From Phycisphaerales bacterium (GTDB lineage: Bacteria > Planctomycetota > Phycisphaerae > UBA1845 > Fen-1342): a DNA stretch of 64,000 nt. The position numbers and the translations under genes are program-made. The stretch is taken from NCBI GenBank assembly GCA_022839625.1, contig JALHJL010000003.1:62001-126000 (forward strand). Reading direction: 5' to 3'. A model generated the notes under the pieces. That model was given only the letters and a program-made list of their open reading frames with translations, was not told the origin of the DNA and searched no databases. How positions within the stretch are numbered: position 1 is the stretch's first letter; every line of letters begins with the position of its first letter. Below, piece by piece: positions 61,107 through 64,000 of this stretch.

Positions 61107-61122
61107 CGTTTCACGTGAAACG
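61107..61122. promoter_or_regulatory. parS-like site (ParB nucleation), right arm variant
   Basis: CGTTTCACGTGAAACG is a perfect 16-bp palindrome with the invariant GTTTCACGTGAAAC core of chromosomal parS sites; only the outer bases differ from TGTTTCACGTGAAACA. It lies 60 bp beyond the 3' end of amrB. Confidence 0.8.
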
Positions 61123-61181
61123 CCCGTCGCAGTCAGTTCCCGTAGGCCCGTCGCTCCGGCGCCGCTTCGTCCCGCCCCGCC

Positions 61182-62048
61182 TCAGCTCGCCGCCCCGATG
61201 AAGACGCCGGCCTCGTACCCAACCGAGTTGAGCAGATCCTCATCCTCCACCGCGCCGCTCTCGGCGCTGCACGTGTGCCGCAACTCCTCGTACCGAACCG
61301 CGCCCAACTCTGCCATTGCGGCAATGGTCGCCGCGACGGCGCCCGCCCCACAGGCGTTGCGGTTAACCTCAGCCTCCGGTACGACAGCGTCCGCATCCAT
61401 CGCCTGAATCAACGCGATGAAACGCCGGTCATTCACCTCCTTCGCCCAGCGAATCCCCGCCCGGCCTCGCCCGTGCGGCTCGAATCCGAATGCCGGCCCA
61501 TAGTGCGTGAGATCTGTCGAGCCAAGGAATGCTACCCTGCGACCTGACGCAACCGCCTCTCGAGCGCACCGGCGACCGACCTCCGCTGCCTCAGACCCTG
61601 GCCGGACTCCCACCGGAACGATACGAACATCCGGCAAGACATGCTTGAGCAACGGAAGCTGAACTTCGATCGAATGCTCGTACTTGTGCGGCGATGCGTC
61701 GTCCACCGCTGCCCCGCTTCGAATGAGGCGGCTCGCTAGACCCTCGTCGACCTGAAGCACTCCGACCGGCGTTTGCCATCCGCCGCGCGCGAAGACACTT
61801 GCCACATTCCGATCCGGGCCGTGGACGGCCCCGAATATGATGACCGTCTCGGGACGCGCCGCAGCCAAGCCCGCGATCGTCAGGGCCGCTGTCGATCCGC
61901 TGAAGATCCAACCGGCGTGAGGAACGATTCCTCCTAACGCCGCCGGCGCTGAGACCGCCTGAAAGAACGCTTCCAAAATCCCTCTACACTCCCCCTCGTC
62001 GCGCGGGTAGAACCGACCCGCGACGGCAGCGGGTCGCAGCTTCTGCAT
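61182..62048 (-). CDS. amrB: AmmeMemoRadiSam system protein B (MEMO1 family)
   Basis: A 288-residue protein of the MEMO/AmmeMemoRadiSam B family: RPAAVAGRFYPRDEGECRGI at the start, IVPHAGWIFSGSTAALTIAG, VIIFGAVHGPDRN, EHSIEVQLPLLKHVLPDVRI, and FLGSTDLTHYGPAFGF, all typical. The family fold resembles class III dioxygenases; in bacteria it is often encoded with a radical SAM partner (amrS) and an AMMECR1 protein (amrA), neither of which is seen here. It begins four bases after parB and must share its transcript. Confidence 0.9.
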   Translation of the reverse strand: MQKLRPAAVAGRFYPRDEGECRGILEAFFQAVSAPAALGGIVPHAGWIFSGSTAALTIAGLAAARPETVIIFGAVHGPDRNVASVFARGGWQTPVGVLQVDEGLASRLIRSGAAVDDASPHKYEHSIEVQLPLLKHVLPDVRIVPVGVRPGSEAAEVGRRCAREAVASGRRVAFLGSTDLTHYGPAFGFEPHGRGRAGIRWAKEVNDRRFIALIQAMDADAVVPEAEVNRNACGAGAVAATIAAMAELGAVRYEELRHTCSAESGAVEDEDLLNSVGYEAGVFIGAAS

Positions 62049-62052
62049 GGTC

Positions 62053-62976
62053 TCACTCCAGGTTCGCGCCGCCGCCGATCCGCTCTGCGATGCGGTCGAA
62101 CTCCTCGAGACTATTGTAGAAGATCACTACACGGCCTGAGTTCTTCTTCTTACCCGGATGCATCCGGACACGTAGTCCGATCGACTTGCTAATTGCTTCT
62201 TCAACCATCCTGACTTGGCGAACACGGCCGTCTGCTTCCACGTCGGGCGTTGTCGGCGTTTCCTGAGCAGATTGACCCTCAGAATTCCGCGCGAGCGCCT
62301 CGACTTGCCGCACGGACAGATTCCGCCTGGCCGCGAGCTTGGCGATTGCCAACTGGCGCTGCGGGTCTTCGATGCCAGCGATCGCCCGGGCCTGGCCCAT
62401 ACCCAGCTCTCCGGTGCCGAGCATGTAGCAGATTTCTGGCCTTAACTTCAGCAGCCGCATGTAGTTGGAGATGTTCGCGCGGCTTTGGCACAGACGCGCT
62501 GCAAGATCCTCTATGGTTCCGCCAAAGAGCTCCAGGTAGTGCTGATATGCCGCCGCTCGCTCAAGCGGGCCAAGATCCTCGCGTTGCAGGTTCTCGATCA
62601 GCGCTGTGCAGAACGCCTCAGAGTCCGACAGCTCGCGAACGACAGCCGGAACCGCATCCAGGCCAGCGGCCTTCGCGGCCCGCCACCGCCGCTCGCCGGC
62701 GACGAGCTCATACCGGTCATCGCCAGCCAGCCTGACGACAACGGGCTGGAGAACTCCGTTGTCGCGGATCGAGCTCGCCAAGTCGCTCAGAGCGTCCTCG
62801 TCGAATCCGGTTCGTGGCTGCCGAGGGTTTGGGATGATTGACTCGATGGCGATCATTCGGAAAGGGCTGATTTCGCCGGCGGTGGTAAGCGGCGCCTCGG
62901 TGGGCTGGCTTGCAGCGTCCGTGGTCGAGATAAGTGCGCTGAGTCCTCTCCCGAGGCGACTTGTGTTCTTCGCCAT
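62053..62976 (-). CDS. parB: Chromosome-partitioning protein ParB
   Basis: A 307-residue ParB/Spo0J protein. It opens MAKNTSRLGRGLSALI, has the ParB N-terminal CTPase part with IIPNPRQPRTGFDEDALSDL and VAGERRWRAAKAAGLDAVP, the HTH region (ALIENLQREDLGPLERAAAY, LCQSRANISNYMRLLKL, MGQARAIAGIEDP) and a C-terminal dimerisation part (RVVIFYNSLEEFDRIAERI). It binds parS and loads SMC for origin segregation. The ATG at 62976 is supported by AAGGAGG six bases upstream. parA is not adjacent in this window. parS sites lie on both sides of parB-amrB. Confidence 0.94.
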   Translation of the reverse strand: MAKNTSRLGRGLSALISTTDAASQPTEAPLTTAGEISPFRMIAIESIIPNPRQPRTGFDEDALSDLASSIRDNGVLQPVVVRLAGDDRYELVAGERRWRAAKAAGLDAVPAVVRELSDSEAFCTALIENLQREDLGPLERAAAYQHYLELFGGTIEDLAARLCQSRANISNYMRLLKLRPEICYMLGTGELGMGQARAIAGIEDPQRQLAIAKLAARRNLSVRQVEALARNSEGQSAQETPTTPDVEADGRVRQVRMVEEAISKSIGLRVRMHPGKKKNSGRVVIFYNSLEEFDRIAERIGGGANLE

Positions 62977-63050
62977 TGCGGCCTCCTTGCTTCCAGTCCA
63001 AGGATTAGCCGTTGTCGGCGTGGTTGTCAATTGCAGCCGCCACCCCAGCG

Positions 63051-63066
63051 TGTTTCACGTGGAACA
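63051..63066. promoter_or_regulatory. parS site upstream of parB
   Basis: TGTTTCACGTGGAACA; its reverse complement is the canonical TGTTCCACGTGAAACA. It lies 75 bp before the parB ATG, so ParB binding here may also affect its own promoter. Confidence 0.88.
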
Positions 63067-63177
63067 CGCATTCATGGCCAGGTTATCGCATAACAAGAGC
63101 CACAATGGACACACGCGCATCAGTCGCGCCTTAGTCCTGTATCGGGTCACGCGCGGGCCGCATAGGCGCTCTAGATA

Positions 63178-63717
63178 CTATACGGATTGTAGCAATCCCG
63201 GCGGCGCGGCCAGCGCGCGAAACGCCTCGAGCAGCCTGCGGTGCCGGCGACGCCGAACGCCAAAGCCCAGCGCGTCCATCTCGCGCTCGGCGTCCGCGAC
63301 GGACAGGCCCTGCACGCGCACCCGGTACAACGCGCAGAACAGCAACGTGCGCTGCTGTCCCAGGCGGCAGTGCACAAGCACCGGCTGGCGTTCGGGAGAC
63401 CGAAAGAGATCGAGAAACTGCTCCACCTGCGCGCTGGTCGGCGGGTTCTTGTGATTGCAGGGAATGGGCACAAATGCCACGTCCCGCACGCGGCAGACTT
63501 CACGCTCCGCCTGTTCCCAGGCATCCGGATCATCTTCGTCGCGCACCCCGCGCAGGCTGACAACCGTTCGCAGTCCGCACCGCGCGATCAGCCCCTCAAG
63601 CTCCGCCGGGGTCGGCTGCCCACAGCGATACAGCGCACCTTCAGCGACCACGCCGAAGTGCTTCAAACCATCGTACGGCGTGCGAAACAGGCGACGAATG
63701 AAGCGCGGCACGATCAC
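63178..63717 (-). CDS. Dual-specificity/tyrosine phosphatase-like protein
   Basis: A 179-residue protein-tyrosine-phosphatase-fold protein. VLVHCRLGQQRTLLFCAL gives the HC-x5-R catalytic loop (Cys and Arg present; Gln-Gln replaces the commoner Lys-Asp). GVVAEGALYRCGQPTPAELE and RTVVSLRGVRDEDDPDAWEQ are typical of the SIW14/DSP-like bacterial group that may act on inositol polyphosphates or phosphotyrosine. I chose the GTG at 63717 (GGAGAG six bases upstream) because a longer frame to 63849 would overlap the next gene. Confidence 0.82.
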   Translation of the reverse strand: MIVPRFIRRLFRTPYDGLKHFGVVAEGALYRCGQPTPAELEGLIARCGLRTVVSLRGVRDEDDPDAWEQAEREVCRVRDVAFVPIPCNHKNPPTSAQVEQFLDLFRSPERQPVLVHCRLGQQRTLLFCALYRVRVQGLSVADAEREMDALGFGVRRRRHRRLLEAFRALAAPPGLLQSV

Positions 63718-63763
63718 GCCCGGACTCTCCGAGAATCTCAGTTCGCAGCGCGGCGGGAAGCGG

Positions 63764-64000
63764 TTACTGCGACGCGACCAGCTGGAACGTCGCCGCGTTC
63801 TCCGCCACTTTTTGACCCAGTTTATCGGCGAGCGTGATTTTCGCCACATACTGGCCAGGCGGAAGTGTGGTAGGCAGGCGGATCAGGCGGGGGATGAAAC
63901 AATCATGGCGGCGGTTCCGGCAACGGTCGATGATGTTGGCGTCCTTGATCTCCAGCATCGTGTCGCCGGCGCGGTTCAGGATCGTGGTCGTCATGTCAAA
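63764..64000 (-). CDS. C-terminal part of a protein of unknown function (5' end beyond window)
   Basis: The frame is open to the right edge, so only the last 78 residues are visible. The visible part reads ILNRAGDTMLEIKDANIIDR, then RNRRHDCFIPRLIRLPTTLP, PGQYVAKITLADKLGQKVAE and NAATFQLVASQ, a beta-rich C-terminal domain. I have the impression of a planctomycete-type conserved exported protein, but cannot name the family. An internal ATG at 63994 could be mistaken for a start; the codons before it (FD) continue the frame. Confidence 0.65.
   Translation of the reverse strand, partial: FDMTTTILNRAGDTMLEIKDANIIDRCRNRRHDCFIPRLIRLPTTLPPGQYVAKITLADKLGQKVAENAATFQLVASQ

Overview
The window is a GC-rich bacterial chromosome segment whose content points to a planctomycete, most likely of the Phycisphaerae type. 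The main signs are a DUF1559-like prepilin with the FTLIELLVVVAIIALLISILLPSL signature spread over its N-terminus, four secreted proteins sharing a dockerin-like tail built on GDINPFV, small Cys-rich exported proteins, a deoxyhypusine-synthase-like protein beside lpxK, and a divergent CTP synthase. Kdo and lipid A genes (kdsB, lpxK) indicate a Gram-negative type envelope. PBP2, RodA and an N-acetylmuramoyl-L-alanine amidase indicate peptidoglycan. I see no tRNA, rRNA, CRISPR array or intact transposase.

Layout. 1-9.5 kb: a PstS-like binding protein cut by the left edge, a prepilin-like protein, fumC with an in-frame insertion, two beta-propeller proteins with dockerin-like tails, and an isolated HTH-bearing gene behind an AT-rich promoter. 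9.6-14.3 kb: the elongasome pair mrdA-rodA followed by mtnA. 14.4-15.7 kb: an intact hicB with a broken hicA, then two small Cys-rich exported proteins behind a promoter. 15.8-19.7 kb: the lactate-oxidation operon lutABC, a histone H1-like protein and a FabZ-like dehydratase. 20-25.4 kb: a fasciclin protein, phhA, and a repeat-rich patch holding 40-bp hairpin repeats, a 198-bp duplication of the 3' end of a TlpA-like gene, a CsgG/LpoB-like lipoprotein and an hsdM fragment.

25.7-36.3 kb: a sugar isomerase, an HTH-EIIA regulator, a parvulin and a YceH protein on +. Opposite them on the minus strand are an epimerase-lpxK-DHS-like group and the membrane-quality group nfeD-floA. 36.5-47.8 kb: an aromatic-rich protein, an amidase, a DegT aminotransferase, a five-gene minus-strand group (lipoprotein, membrane protein, amidohydrolase, trans-sulfuration enzyme, purB), and kdsB-pyrG, which couples CTP supply to CMP-Kdo synthesis. 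48-54 kb: two tandem paralogous secreted metalloproteases. 54-64 kb: a propeller protein, an HlyD-like adaptor, a PocR-GAF-SpoIIE phosphatase, a methyltransferase, an acetyltransferase, and parB-amrB flanked by two parS sites, which suggests the right end is near the replication origin.

The most unusual material is non-coding or decaying: several dispersed repeat families (one entering the fumC reading frame), the hairpin-repeat/duplication patch at 22.2-24.4 kb, the MITE-like element at 47.9 kb, and the hicA and hsdM remnants. No complete, clearly new multi-gene system is evident. The best candidates for new biology are the Cys-rich exported pair at 15.2-15.7 kb, the aromatic-rich protein at 36.5 kb and the shared dockerin-like tail.
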